The notes beneath the pieces were generated by a model that had not been told where the DNA came from, ran no database searches, and saw only the letters and a list, made by a program, of their open reading frames with translations. 64,000 nt of DNA from Sporomusa acidovorans (lineage in GTDB: Bacteria; Bacillota; Negativicutes; Sporomusales; Sporomusaceae), in contig NZ_FNAM01000015.1 in NCBI RefSeq assembly GCF_900101845.1, positions 56,790 through 120,789 on the forward strand, given 5' to 3'. Positions 1 to 7,707 of the stretch are shown in pieces. The position numbers and the translations under genes are program-made. Each line of letters opens with the position of its first letter. The stretch's first letter is position 1.

Positions 1-1
1 A

Positions 2-85
2 TATTATCCAACCCATATTGCTGGTTTGCCGGTGGCAATCAATATCAACTGTCATGCCACGCGTCATGCTGAAGTTGAGTTATAG
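2..85 (+). CDS. Fumarate hydratase class I alpha subunit, 3' end only
   Basis: Only the last 27 codons and the stop lie in the window. The reading frame ends in NCHATRHAEVEL, which matches the C-terminus of the alpha (iron-sulfur) subunit of two-subunit class I fumarases and related tartrate dehydratases. The beta subunit starts 13 bases downstream on the same strand, which is the usual gene order. These enzymes interconvert fumarate and malate using a 4Fe-4S cluster. The rest of the gene is to the left of the window, so nothing can be said about its cluster ligands. Confidence 0.85.
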   Translation, partial: YYPTHIAGLPVAININCHATRHAEVEL

Positions 86-98
86 AGAGGTACTAAAG

Positions 99-662
99 AT
101 GGAAGAAACAATAAAATTGGTCACTCCGTTGACTGAGGATAAAGTCCGTAAGCTTAAAGCCGGTGATTTTGTGCTTATTACCGGCACCATATATACTGCC
201 CGGGATGCCGCTCATAAGCGCATGGTGGAAGCCTTGGCGGCAGGAGAAAAACTGCCGGCTGACTTTACTGACCAGATTATCTATTATGTCGGTCCGACTC
301 CGGCCAAACCAGGCAGGCCGATTGGTTCGGCCGGTCCGACTACCAGCGGACGTATGGATGCCTATGCTCCGCGCATCATGGAAGAAGGGCTGCGCGGCAT
401 GATTGGTAAGGGGTATCGCAGCCCGGAAGTTGTTGAGGCGATGAAAAAACACGGTGCGGTTTATTTCACAGCAACCGGTGGAGCGGCGGCATTGATTGCC
501 AGAACTATTAAAAAATATGAAATTATCGCTTATGAAGATCTGGGGCCGGAAGCGCTGGCGCGGTTGACAGTGGAAGACTTCCCGGCAATTGTTGTTATTG
601 ACAGTGAAGGCCGGAATTTCTACGATGAGGGACAAAAAAAATACCGTAACATTACCTGCTAA
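99..662 (+). CDS. Fumarate hydratase class I beta subunit
   Basis: This 187-residue protein is the C-terminal-domain subunit of an iron-sulfur fumarase or tartrate dehydratase. It pairs with the alpha subunit encoded just upstream. The GPTPAKPGRPIGSAGPTTSGRM region (about residues 65-87) and the GGAAAL stretch near residue 130 are family hallmarks. The ATG at 99 was chosen because AGAGAGG lies 8 bases before it; an in-frame upstream ATG at 18 sits inside the alpha-subunit gene. In anaerobes the enzyme serves the reductive TCA branch or citrate/malate metabolism, which fits the citrate genes near 42-47 kb. Sequence alone does not separate fumarase from tartrate dehydratase. Confidence 0.9.
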   Translation: MEETIKLVTPLTEDKVRKLKAGDFVLITGTIYTARDAAHKRMVEALAAGEKLPADFTDQIIYYVGPTPAKPGRPIGSAGPTTSGRMDAYAPRIMEEGLRGMIGKGYRSPEVVEAMKKHGAVYFTATGGAAALIARTIKKYEIIAYEDLGPEALARLTVEDFPAIVVIDSEGRNFYDEGQKKYRNITC

Positions 663-669
663 AGTACTG

Positions 670-703
670 CGGCTGCCGCCGGCATATTGCCCGGCGGCAG
701 CCG
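670..703 (+). terminator. GC-rich hairpin after the fumarase genes
   Basis: CGGCTGCCGCCGG is followed after an 8-base loop by its perfect complement. On the plus strand the hairpin is followed by A residues rather than T, so it may be a transcript-stabilising or Rho-linked structure instead of a classical intrinsic terminator. Confidence 0.55.
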
Positions 704-725
704 AAAAATACCTAAAAAGCCTTGC

Positions 726-754
726 TTGACAAACAAATAAAATGTCAGTATAAT
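726..754 (+). promoter_or_regulatory. Housekeeping promoter of the tRNA cluster
   Basis: A perfect TTGACA (726-731) and a perfect TATAAT (749-754) are separated by 17 bases, an ideal sigma-A promoter. It lies 15 bases before the first tRNA gene and probably drives all three. Confidence 0.9.
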
Positions 755-768
755 ATGTTCTGTGACTA

Positions 769-845
769 CGGGGCGTGGCTCAGTTTGGTAGAGTACCTGG
801 CTTGGGACCAGGGGGTCGCAGGTTCGAATCCTGCCGCTCCGACCA
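769..845 (+). tRNA. tRNA-Pro (anticodon TGG)
   Basis: A full cloverleaf is present: 7-bp acceptor stem CGGGGCG/CGCTCCG, anticodon loop CTTGGGA giving TGG, T-loop TTCGAAT, and encoded CCA. It is the first gene of a Pro-Gly-Arg cluster. Confidence 0.97.
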
Positions 846-864
846 CATTATGCAAATCCTTGAC

Positions 865-938
865 GCGGGTGTAGCTCAATGGTAGAGCACTAGCCTTCCA
901 AGCTAGCTACGAGGGTTCGATTCCCTTCACCCGCTCCA
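865..938 (+). tRNA. tRNA-Gly (anticodon TCC)
   Basis: Acceptor stem GCGGGTG/CACCCGC, anticodon loop CTTCCAA giving TCC, T-loop TTCGATT, and encoded CCA. It is the middle gene of the cluster. Confidence 0.97.
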
Positions 939-959
939 TTTTATTTTAAATAGTATTAT

Positions 960-1035
960 GCGCCTGTAGCTCAGCGGATAGAGCAACCGCCTTCTAAGCG
1001 GTTGGCCGTTGGTTCGATTCCAACCAGGCGTGCCA
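960..1035 (+). tRNA. tRNA-Arg (anticodon TCT)
   Basis: Acceptor stem GCGCCTG/CAGGCGT, anticodon loop CTTCTAA giving TCT, T-loop TTCGATT, and encoded CCA. Its 3' end, together with the following terminator, is partly duplicated at about 2283-2346, which suggests it was the target of an integration or duplication event. Confidence 0.97.
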
Positions 1036-1043
1036 GAGAAAAC

Positions 1044-1075
1044 AAGGCTCCCGATAATTCGGGAGCCTTTTGTTA
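1044..1075 (+). terminator. Intrinsic terminator of the tRNA cluster
   Basis: AAGGCTCCCGA and TCGGGAGCCTT form a perfect stem around a 4-base loop and run into TTTTG. A near copy follows the duplicated tRNA end at 2317. Confidence 0.9.
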
Positions 1076-1097
1076 TATAAGAAAAGGGGCTGTCGCG

Positions 1098-1262
1098 CTA
1101 GTGGAGCGTCTACGCTGAAATCATAATTACTTCGCGGGCCTTTTTCCGCAATGCTTCGTTGTCGTCGGTGTACATATTCTCGATATGCGCACCTCCTCCG
1201 CCTCGCCTTGCGAAAAAATTCCCGCGAATTCTTTCACGCTTTCAACGTAGACGCTCCACTAG
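1098..1262. repeat. Interspersed repeat R1, copy 1
   Basis: This 165-bp element starts CTAGTGGAGCGTCTACG and ends with the inverse, CGTAGACGCTCCACTAG. Further-in inverted blocks (TTCGCGGG and CCCGCGAA) are also present. A second full copy lies in the opposite orientation at 50131-50293, and a diverged copy lies at 2373-2530. Terminal inverted repeats without coding capacity resemble a MITE. It sits just after the tRNA terminator. Confidence 0.85.
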
Positions 1263-1462
1263 CCCATATTTATTCTTTACTGCATTGTATAGAGTATCTA
1301 TATGCTATGAAAATATGATGTTTTGCTTGTTTTTGATATTTTACTGTGTTAGTATTTAGGCAATAATATGAATATATAGATACTGGTTTATGTAAGCAAA
1401 TTCTTTTTCTTGTGCTAAAATGCTGAGAAAGTTAGCTGTTTAAGCAAAGGGGGAATACCCGA

Positions 1463-1690
1463 ATGAAACCAAAAGTAAATTTTCAACAGACTGTTGATCA
1501 ATATAGAAAAAAAACTAATTTAGCAACATTGAATGGTGTTCGTATTAAAAAGCCTGTGCGTCTAAAGCCGAGGAACGAAAGTGAAAAAATGGCACTATGT
1601 CATGCAGTTATGTATACGATTAATGAAGCTAAACGTTCTGGAAAGCTGAAGAAAACGGACAGAGGGTATGCGCTGTCATGGAGAGATTGA
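1463..1690 (+). CDS. Unknown 75-aa basic protein of the tRNA-flanked cassette
   Basis: The 75-residue protein is rich in Lys and Arg and has no membrane segment or motif that I recognise. AAAGGGGGA lies about 9 bases before its ATG. Its 3' end overlaps the next gene by 13 bases, so the two are probably translationally coupled. A small basic protein coupled to a nucleotidyltransferase is the layout of several toxin-antitoxin pairs, in which it would be the antitoxin or DNA-binding partner; that role is inferred from layout only. The gene lies inside the AT-rich segment bounded by the duplicated tRNA-Arg end. Confidence 0.65.
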   Translation: MKPKVNFQQTVDQYRKKTNLATLNGVRIKKPVRLKPRNESEKMALCHAVMYTINEAKRSGKLKKTDRGYALSWRD

Positions 1691-2259
1691 GAGAGAAGCT
1701 CCTTAACTGCAAAGTAATTAAAGATGCTTTGCAAAAGCAAATGATGGTGGCAGGGATAATTAGTGAAGCGTTTAAACAGCATAAGCTTACTCCGGTTGTA
1801 GTAGGTGGATTGGCTGTAGAATTTTATACATTATCCAGTTATCTTACCCAGGATATTGACATGGTCATACCGGGTGATGCTTATGCTAGTGAAATAATGC
1901 CTGTATTAGGATTTAGAAAATGTAATAACGCATGGGTATTTGAACAAGATCCAACGATTATCGTAGACTTTCCACCCAGTCCGCTAGGTGGTTCATGGGA
2001 TAAAGTGTTACCTGTTGAATTAGAGTCTGGGGAAATAGTATATATGATTTCCGTTGAAGATATTATTATAGATCGTGTACTAGCTGTTAAGTATTGGGGT
2101 GACCCCGAGGAATGGGCTCAATATATGATGGCTGCTCATTATGATGATATAGATTGGGACTACTGTTTAAAACGGGCAGATGACGAAGTCTGTTTAGAGG
2201 TATTCAATAAACTTAAGGTACTGGCTGAGAAATATCGGCAGGCTTTTCATGAAAAATAA
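1678..2259 (+). CDS. Nucleotidyltransferase-fold protein (DUF6036/AbiEii-like)
   Basis: The 193-residue protein carries the minimal nucleotidyltransferase signature. VVVGGLAVEFY (Gly43-Gly44) is followed by QDIDMVI with the metal-binding pair Asp59 and Asp61, and Asp97 in TIIVDF is a candidate third ligand. The same layout occurs in DUF6036 and AbiEii-like proteins, many of which act as toxins that nucleotidylate RNA or protein, or as tRNA-repair enzymes. It is co-expressed with the 75-aa gene upstream through a 13-base overlap. The cassette is more AT-rich than its surroundings and bracketed by duplicated sequence, which suggests acquisition. The substrate is unknown. Confidence 0.75.
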   Translation: MERLREKLLNCKVIKDALQKQMMVAGIISEAFKQHKLTPVVVGGLAVEFYTLSSYLTQDIDMVIPGDAYASEIMPVLGFRKCNNAWVFEQDPTIIVDFPPSPLGGSWDKVLPVELESGEIVYMISVEDIIIDRVLAVKYWGDPEEWAQYMMAAHYDDIDWDYCLKRADDEVCLEVFNKLKVLAEKYRQAFHEK

Positions 2260-2282
2260 CGAGGTTATTGTTTGGGTATTAT

Positions 2283-2346
2283 GAATTTGATCCCTACCAG
2301 GCGTGCCAGGGAAATCAAGGCTCCCGGGAAATCGGGAGCTTTTTGT
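2283..2346 (+). repeat. Duplicated tRNA-Arg 3' end plus terminator
   Basis: CCAGGCGTGCCAG at 2297-2309 is identical to the end of tRNA-Arg (1024-1036). It is preceded by a decayed T-arm (AATTTGATCCCTA) and followed by a near copy of the tRNA terminator (CAAGGCTCCCGGGAAATCGG). The distance from this motif to the following R1 copy (76 bases) matches that in the first copy (74 bases), so the whole block was duplicated. Confidence 0.85.
2317..2346 (+). terminator. Terminator after the nucleotidyltransferase gene
   Basis: GGCTCCCG and CGGGAGC form a stem followed by TTTTTG. It is the duplicated relative of the terminator at 1044 and would end the cassette transcript. Confidence 0.8.
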
Positions 2347-2372
2347 TATGTAAAATTGAGCCTAGTCTTGGG

Positions 2373-2530
2373 ACTAGTGGTCTGTAAACCCTAATTCTAT
2401 AGTGTTCTTACGAGATCTTTTCCGCCCTGCTTTGTTGTCGTCGGCTTACATATTCCCGATATGCGCGCCTCCTCCGCCTCGGAGGACGAAAAACCTCTCG
2501 CAATTCATTCTATAGCTTTAAAGTACAAAC
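2373..2530. repeat. Interspersed repeat R1, diverged copy 2
   Basis: The central 51 bases (2430-2480) match the core of the other two R1 copies with about five differences, whereas the ends have diverged strongly. It has the same orientation and the same distance from the tRNA remnant as copy 1 has from tRNA-Arg. The gap from the nucleotidyltransferase gene to the mtnK remnant is filled by this element and the duplicated tRNA end. Confidence 0.75.
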
Positions 2531-2551
2531 AATAAGGGAGATCGTGGATAA

Positions 2552-2866
2552 ATTTATTGTAAAATTCAAAGCTTTTATCAAGAGAACGTTCATGATATTA
2601 TGGCGAAAACAGAAGGATTTCTTGAATTTTACCTTGATACGGTGCTTGCTGATACCGCGGGAATTACGGGTATGGAATTAATAAGAAGGACAGACGGACT
2701 GGCTAATGTTAAAGATATAACCGGTATTCCTGATGAGACAAAGCGTATGCGGGCGGAAAGAATTATTGTTACATTTGCCAAAGAGTGTATTATGCAGCGA
2801 GAGGCATTGAAAAATGGGCAAGATTACATCGATTCTATTAACAAGGCAATACGTAAATTTTCGTAA
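2552..2866 (+). pseudogene. mtnK: Methylthioribose kinase remnant (C-terminal part)
   Basis: The frame, open from 2552, matches the C-terminal end of S-methyl-5-thioribose kinase: FYLDTVLADTAGITGMELIR, then GLANVKDI and the terminal helices. Full MtnK proteins are about 400 residues, so roughly three quarters, including the kinase core, is missing. The break lies within about 25 bases of the R1 copy at 2373-2530, implicating the insertion or duplication event in the loss. An ATG at 2600 could still start an 88-residue peptide, but it cannot be a kinase. Intact mtnA follows 13 bases later. Confidence 0.75.
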
Positions 2867-2879
2867 AGGTGGAATTTAA

Positions 2880-3968
2880 ATGGAAAATAAGAAAAATATA
2901 ATGGACTATGAGACCGTTGCGCTTGATGAAGAGAATCATGCGCTTGTTATCATTGATCAGACAAAATTGCCGGGAAAGACAGAGATTATCAGTTTGACTA
3001 CCCAAAAAGATATCTGGGATGCAATTTATTTATTGAAAGTACGCGGCGCGCCGGCTATTGGGGATGCCGCTGCTATCGGTATTTATTTGGCCGCAAAGAA
3101 CTTACAAACAGATAATTATCAAGAGTTTTATACAGAATTTAAAAAAGCAAAAGAGTATCTTGATTCGGCGAGACCTACGGCAGTAAACCTTTCCTGGGCA
3201 CTTAACCGTATGGAAAAAGTGGTCATCGATAATAAAGCGAAGACAATTGCGGAAATCAAAGAGTTACTGCGTCAAGAAGCTATCGCCATAAAAGAAGAAG
3301 ATATATGGATTTGCCAAAAGATAGGCGAATATGGCCTTTCGCTGGTAAAACCCGGTGACGGCTTGCTTACCCATTGTAATGCCGGACAACTGGCAACGGC
3401 GAAATACGGTACAGCGACAGCGCCTATGTATTTAGGCCATCAGAAAGGCTATAATTTTAAAGTTTTTTGTGATGAGACAAGACCTCTGCTGCAAGGTGCA
3501 CGGCTTACAGCCTATGAATTATCGGAATCCGGCCTGGATGTAACCCTGATCTGTGACAATATGTCTTCCAATGTAATGAAAAACGGCTGGGTAAATGCTG
3601 TTTTTGTGGGCTGTGACAGAGTCGCCGCCAATGGCGATACGGCAAATAAAATAGGCACATCGATTGTCGCTATTGTGGCCAAAAGATATAATGTTCCCTT
3701 TTATGTCTGCGCACCCACTTCCACGATTGATTATGAAACCCCCACGGGGAAGGAAATAAAAATAGAACAGCGTCCGGATAAGGAAGTTGTAGAAATGTGG
3801 TACAAAGAGCGTATGGCTCCCGAAGGAATAAAAGTTTATAATCCTGCCTTTGATGTTACGGATAATGATTTAATTTCGGGAATTATTACGGAATATGGAA
3901 TAGCTCGCCCTCCTTATACGGAGTCTTTGCAAAAAATAGTAGCGTTAAAAAATAAAAAACAGCAATAA
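2880..3968 (+). CDS. mtnA: Methylthioribose-1-phosphate isomerase
   Basis: The protein converts 5-methylthioribose 1-phosphate to 5-methylthioribulose 1-phosphate in methionine salvage; the same fold also handles 5-deoxyribose 1-phosphate. At 362 residues it is full length. RGAPAIG lies at about residues 55-61, the catalytic cysteine in HCNAG at 166, and the catalytic aspartate in [11 protein letters not shown] at 246. AAGGTGG lies upstream of the ATG. The kinase gene before it is reduced to a fragment and a transporter gene after it is truncated, so its substrate must come from elsewhere, for instance from MTA phosphorylase, or the gene is a survivor of locus decay. Confidence 0.93.
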   Translation: MENKKNIMDYETVALDEENHALVIIDQTKLPGKTEIISLTTQKDIWDAIYLLKVRGAPAIGDAAAIGIYLAAKNLQTDNYQEFYTEFKKAKEYLDSARPTAVNLSWALNRMEKVVIDNKAKTIAEIKELLRQEAIAIKEEDIWICQKIGEYGLSLVKPGDGLLTHCNAGQLATAKYGTATAPMYLGHQKGYNFKVFCDETRPLLQGARLTAYELSESGLDVTLICDNMSSNVMKNGWVNAVFVGCDRVAANGDTANKIGTSIVAIVAKRYNVPFYVCAPTSTIDYETPTGKEIKIEQRPDKEVVEMWYKERMAPEGIKVYNPAFDVTDNDLISGIITEYGIARPPYTESLQKIVALKNKKQQ

Positions 3969-3972
3969 ATGA

Positions 3973-4012
3973 TAAAGCAGCCGTAAATACGTAATTTACG
4001 GCTGCTTTATAA
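3973..4012 (+). terminator. Terminator after mtnA
   Basis: TAAAGCAGCCGTAAAT and its perfect complement form a 16-bp stem around a 5-base loop. Confidence 0.8.
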
Positions 4013-4028
4013 AATAAGGGGGAGTTAG

Positions 4029-4202
4029 ATGGGCGGAGAGAGTATTAAAATATTAGCTGTAAATGATCCTGCCATCAAAGGTTATAGCAAACCGGAATAT
4101 AAAATCCTTCATCATTATAACCAAAAAGTGATTTTTGATATTTTACCCTGGGAGTCTTATTATCCTAAAATGATGGAAGCTTTTGCAGGCAAAGCTGATT
4201 AA
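4029..4202 (+). pseudogene. Truncated ABC transporter solute-binding protein
   Basis: The 57-codon frame begins after GGGGGAG and reads like the N-terminal lobe start of a family 1 sugar-type solute-binding protein: a short beta-strand, then VIFDILPWESYYPKMMEAF and AGKAD before a stop. Binding proteins of this class are about 400 residues and carry a signal peptide, which is absent here. Its position behind mtnK-mtnA suggests that the locus once imported methylthioribose or a related sugar. That assignment is an inference. Confidence 0.5.
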
Positions 4203-4236
4203 TGATTAAAAGTATGTAAGAGGTTAGTAAGACTAC

Positions 4237-4272
4237 GCCCTACAGTTCAAAAGCGAGAATTGTAGGGCATTT
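4237..4272. terminator. Hairpin between the truncated transporter gene and sspP
   Basis: GCCCTACA pairs with TGTAGGGC around a loop that contains a weaker inner stem. T residues follow on the plus strand. It could act in either direction between the two convergent genes. Confidence 0.5.
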
Positions 4273-4323
4273 GATCATAGCGATCATAGGTCATATCTAG
4301 GCATTTTCCCTTGTGCAACAAAC

Positions 4324-4473
4324 TTAGGATCCTTCGCCGTGGCGCTGGCCGGTGTGATTTTGGTTTTTTACTTTCTTAGACCCTGAAAGCGGTTCAGGCA
4401 TATTGTTGTCATTATACGTTGTATGCCTGGGGGCATTCGGTTGATCTACGGGATAAGCTTCAGGCTTGGCCAT
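4324..4473 (-). CDS. sspP: Small acid-soluble spore protein P
   Basis: The 49-residue protein contains MPEPLSGSKKVKNQNHTGQ, closely matching the conserved body of Bacillus SspP, a minor spore-core protein made in the forespore. GGAGGAGATAAT directly precedes the ATG, an ideal ribosome-binding site. It is hydrophilic and has no cysteine. Its presence marks the organism as an endospore former; transcription would be expected from a forespore sigma factor, though I could not define that promoter. The ORF is below the usual length cut-off and easily missed. Confidence 0.88.
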   Translation of the reverse strand: MAKPEAYPVDQPNAPRHTTYNDNNMPEPLSGSKKVKNQNHTGQRHGEGS

Positions 4474-4856
4474 ATTATCTCCTCCGATTTGTATTTATAG
4501 ATTTGCTGGAATTCTTTCTGCAATTACTTGCGTCGATTCTTTTGGTGTAGCACCTTTTTCATAGCTTACGGCGCCTTACTTGGTTTTATCCGTGGAAGAT
4601 TCGAGATTAATTGTGGCTTTTCTCCAAAACAAGAAAGCTCCGGCAAGTCTTTTGCAGGATTTGGCAGCTTTTACGAGAAAATACTCAATAACTTACACCA
4701 TTAGATTTTTGTTCAAAAATTCTCTAGTAGTAGCCTAGCTGATTAGCGAGCGTATGTTTACTGGCAGAGAACAAGGTATAGATAGGCAGGAAATAATTGT
4801 AGTTATATCCAATATTTACTTAATAAGTTACATTATCTGACGGAGGACAAATTACT
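4474..4856. other. Intergenic stretch with no intact gene
   Basis: This holds the divergent upstream regions of sspP and of the sensor kinase gene. On the minus strand a short open stretch (about 4496-4580) reads YEKGATPKESTQVIAERIPA before a stop and may be the tail of a lost gene. I do not recognise it. Confidence 0.4.
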
Positions 4857-6689
4857 TTGCTGAAATCGAGGTTTGGTAAGCTGTTTTTTTGTACGGTTTC
4901 TATGCTTACGTTGCTAATGATGGTAGCTGATTATAGCGATGTCAAAGATGAGTGCAACTTACAATATCTAAACCGAGAGAGAGAATTAATGCAGGTTGCA
5001 ACCCGGCTTAATGATGAGTTGTCGTCATTTGATCAAATCGTAAGGGAGAATAACGCAGAAAACTTGGATGCGGACACGCAGACCCAAGTTTTGAATAGGA
5101 ACCTGCAGCTTACAGTAATGAAAATTTCGGAAGAGCATCCGAATGTGGGCTTGGGATATTATTCGAGAAAATTAGATCGAAATGTTGCGCTGGGACCTCG
5201 TCTTGAAACTGGTTTTTTAAAAAAGATTACCGCTCCGGGGGCTTTGGAAATATATCAAACGGGAAATCCTAAAACATTTATCATTGAGGAATCGATCCTT
5301 TGGGATGGAAAACCGATATTGGCTGTTCATTACCCGATTAAACGCAATGGCGAAATTATCGGTCACTCATTTGCTAACGCAAAAATCGAGGATATTGAAG
5401 CGGCATACAGATCTGGTGTGGTAACCCGGGTTTCGCGAATGGGTTTGGTGTGGTTAATAACCGTTATTTTTATCTCAGTGATGTTTTATCGTATTAGACA
5501 AGTGGTAGCAGGCATTATTAGACGAATAGAAAATGAAGAAGATGATTATTCCCAAATTGCTGATTTTCCCGAATTTCTTCCTATACTTAAGACGGTGACG
5601 AAATTACGTGGCAAGATCAGAAGTGATCATCACAGGCTCATGGAATCAAATAGCAAACTGTTTAAGCTAATGGATATTTGTCCCCTATCGATACTTGAGT
5701 TAGATAAGGCGGGCAATATTGTGTCTTTAAATGAACCTATGGTTGCTTTCTATAAAAACTATCTTCCTTATAGCAAGGATGAATTAATCGGAAAGTCAAT
5801 CCGAACCCTGTCCAGCGAATTAGGTATTAATTTCGAAGAAAGCTTTATTGCCAGACTGTTAAATGGACAAGAAATAAGAAATGAACTGGTTGAAAGGCTT
5901 AAGCGCTACTGGATGGTAAATGGCATACCCATTTACCATCACGAGACCAATGAATTTGCCGGGTGTTATGCGTTTTATCAGGATATTACGCAATGGGAGA
6001 ATTTTAAAAGTGAAATGGCACGACTGGAGTCTTTGAATGCAATCGGTGAGACAGCCGGTTCTGTAGCACATGAATTACGAAATCCGGCTACAACCATCAA
6101 GGGGTTCGTACAGTTAATGAGTCTAAAATGCAATGAACAACAAGGCAAATATTTTGCTATTATCCTTGAAGAACTTGAGCGTATGAATAATATAATAGAA
6201 GATTTTTTGTCACTTGCCCGGCATAGGTTTATTGCCAAGTCGCCAAATGATCTAAATCAAATCCTGCAGGGAATTTATCCGCTCCTTTTGGCTGACGCCA
6301 CCAAGAATGATATTGAGTTACATTATAACTTATGTGATGCGATAAAGATGATTGAACTAAATCCTAAAGAGATGCGGCAGGTTATCTTAAATATCGTTCG
6401 TAACGGAATAGAGGCGACACCACGAAAAGGACATCTATATATATCGACAATAAATGTGCCTAAGGGCATCGAACTTATTATCAGTGACACCGGCAGCGGG
6501 ATTCCGGAAGACAGCTTAGCATGCATTTTTGAACCTTTCTATACATCTAAAAAAAGTGGTACCGGCCTGGGCCTGGCAGTGTGTAAAAATATCGTTGAGG
6601 CCCATAGGGGTAAAATTAAGGTTGCTTCTAAGGTCGGCCAAGGCACTACCTTTACTATTTTCTTCCCGAATGATTTGTTTGAGCAATAG
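4857..6689 (+). CDS. Membrane sensor histidine kinase with PAS domain
   Basis: The 610-residue protein has an N-terminal membrane segment (about 6-24), an external sensing region of about 165 residues and a second membrane segment (about 193-212). A PAS-like domain follows (about 262-370), then a HisKA domain with phospho-acceptor His405 in VAHELRNP, and a HATPase domain with DTGSGIP and GTGLGLAV (about 568). The TTG at 4857 is used because CGGAGGAC lies 8 bases upstream. The layout resembles Bacillus sporulation kinases of the KinB/KinD type and other orphan sensors. No response regulator is adjacent, so its partner is encoded elsewhere. It may feed Spo0A, but that is inference. Confidence 0.87.
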   Translation: MLKSRFGKLFFCTVSMLTLLMMVADYSDVKDECNLQYLNRERELMQVATRLNDELSSFDQIVRENNAENLDADTQTQVLNRNLQLTVMKISEEHPNVGLGYYSRKLDRNVALGPRLETGFLKKITAPGALEIYQTGNPKTFIIEESILWDGKPILAVHYPIKRNGEIIGHSFANAKIEDIEAAYRSGVVTRVSRMGLVWLITVIFISVMFYRIRQVVAGIIRRIENEEDDYSQIADFPEFLPILKTVTKLRGKIRSDHHRLMESNSKLFKLMDICPLSILELDKAGNIVSLNEPMVAFYKNYLPYSKDELIGKSIRTLSSELGINFEESFIARLLNGQEIRNELVERLKRYWMVNGIPIYHHETNEFAGCYAFYQDITQWENFKSEMARLESLNAIGETAGSVAHELRNPATTIKGFVQLMSLKCNEQQGKYFAIILEELERMNNIIEDFLSLARHRFIAKSPNDLNQILQGIYPLLLADATKNDIELHYNLCDAIKMIELNPKEMRQVILNIVRNGIEATPRKGHLYISTINVPKGIELIISDTGSGIPEDSLACIFEPFYTSKKSGTGLGLAVCKNIVEAHRGKIKVASKVGQGTTFTIFFPNDLFEQ

Positions 6690-6727
6690 TAGGGAGCGGT
6701 AGAGACAAGTAAAATATTAGTAAGGCG

Positions 6728-7261
6728 TTAGTTTTTGTAATTTTTATTTAAATATTGCTGGATAATGAGACCGATACCCACTCCCATACACATAGATAGA
6801 ATTGGTGCCCAGATGGGGCCTAGTACATGGTGACCAATGGCAAAAGTTGGCGAGAAAATGACTCCAATAGTTCCTAAATACGCGGCAAGAACAAATGGCA
6901 AAAAGGTAAAAGGCGCGGTTCCACCACCCGCATCCCGATAGGCGTCCCAAATGGCAAAAACATAAATACAAGGGTAAAACATCAACCATTGGTAGTTGGC
7001 CAAATTTACAGCAGATTTTATATCCCAATAAAAACTTGCGATGATAACTATGTTAATATTTCCATTCATATTGACTAGAAACTCCAAGAGGATAAAAAGA
7101 CTACCCTTAACCAGTTTTCCGTTTAACAATTGCCCGAAGCCGGGAAAGGCGATGCTCCATAGGAGTATTTCTTTTTTTGTATTTGAATTATTCATAGTAT
7201 TGTAAGCCCTGATTATAGCCTGAGGCGGTTCCTCCATCCGTTTGTATTTGCATACTTGCAC
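6728..7261 (-). CDS. TM2-like conserved membrane protein
   Basis: The 177-residue protein contains IAFPGFGQLLNGKLVKG, the Pro-Gly-Gly-Gln hairpin typical of TM2-like membrane proteins. Four or five hydrophobic segments follow, with an FYPCIYVFAIWDAYR stretch between them. The first ATG (7261) has a moderate AAGGA upstream; starts at codons 9 or 23 are possible but lack a clear ribosome-binding site. It converges with the sensor kinase gene. Function unknown. Confidence 0.7.
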   Translation of the reverse strand: MQVCKYKRMEEPPQAIIRAYNTMNNSNTKKEILLWSIAFPGFGQLLNGKLVKGSLFILLEFLVNMNGNINIVIIASFYWDIKSAVNLANYQWLMFYPCIYVFAIWDAYRDAGGGTAPFTFLPFVLAAYLGTIGVIFSPTFAIGHHVLGPIWAPILSMCMGVGIGLIIQQYLNKNYKN

Positions 7262-7707
7262 CGTCCTTATGCATTCAGGCTTATTGCTTGCTAATCAGCA
7301 GATTATTAAGGTTTTGTATGATTGTAATTAGTATAATTAGATCTCTTAAAATAATACCCCTACGGAGTACTTTACGTGCCACTTCTTCTATATATTTGTG
7401 TATCGTGTATGACTGGTACGATGCCGGTCGCAATTAATGAGAAAAATTTTTTAACAGGCAAACTTTTTGCAGGAATTTAACAGACAATTCAAGAAAATTA
7501 AAGACAGATGAGTTCCAAGTTATTTTTTCCATACTGGAAAGGGTAACCGAAGGGTACGAAGAGTAATTTTCGTGCCTGCCCGTATTGCGCAAAGGAAGTC
7601 TGGTTATCAGACTTCTTTTTTTATTTGCCAGGCATGCGGCATAATTGCTCATAAGTAAATGTGAGGCTCATATGGGAGCAATATTTTAATTAAAAGGGGT
7701 ATGAATC
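7262..7707. other. Long leader region upstream of the trigger factor gene
   Basis: This 446-base stretch has no supported gene; a 72-codon minus-strand frame inside it (7434-7652) overlaps the terminator and has no ribosome-binding site. It contains an intrinsic terminator 85 bases before the next gene, preceded by a GGGTAACCGAAGGGTACG segment that may fold. An attenuation mechanism is possible, but no known riboswitch family was recognised. Confidence 0.4.
7595..7624 (+). terminator. Intrinsic terminator ahead of tig
   Basis: GAAGTCTG and CAGACTTC form a stem followed by a run of T residues. With no gene directly upstream on this strand, it either ends a short untranslated RNA or attenuates tig. 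Confidence 0.8.

Noticed and set aside
93..635. 180-codon minus-strand frame across the fumarase beta gene
   Set aside because: It is the complement of a clearly conserved gene and has no ribosome site or family resemblance.
1098..1262. R1 as an insertion sequence
   Set aside because: At about 165 bp it has no room for a transposase; it is at most a non-autonomous element.
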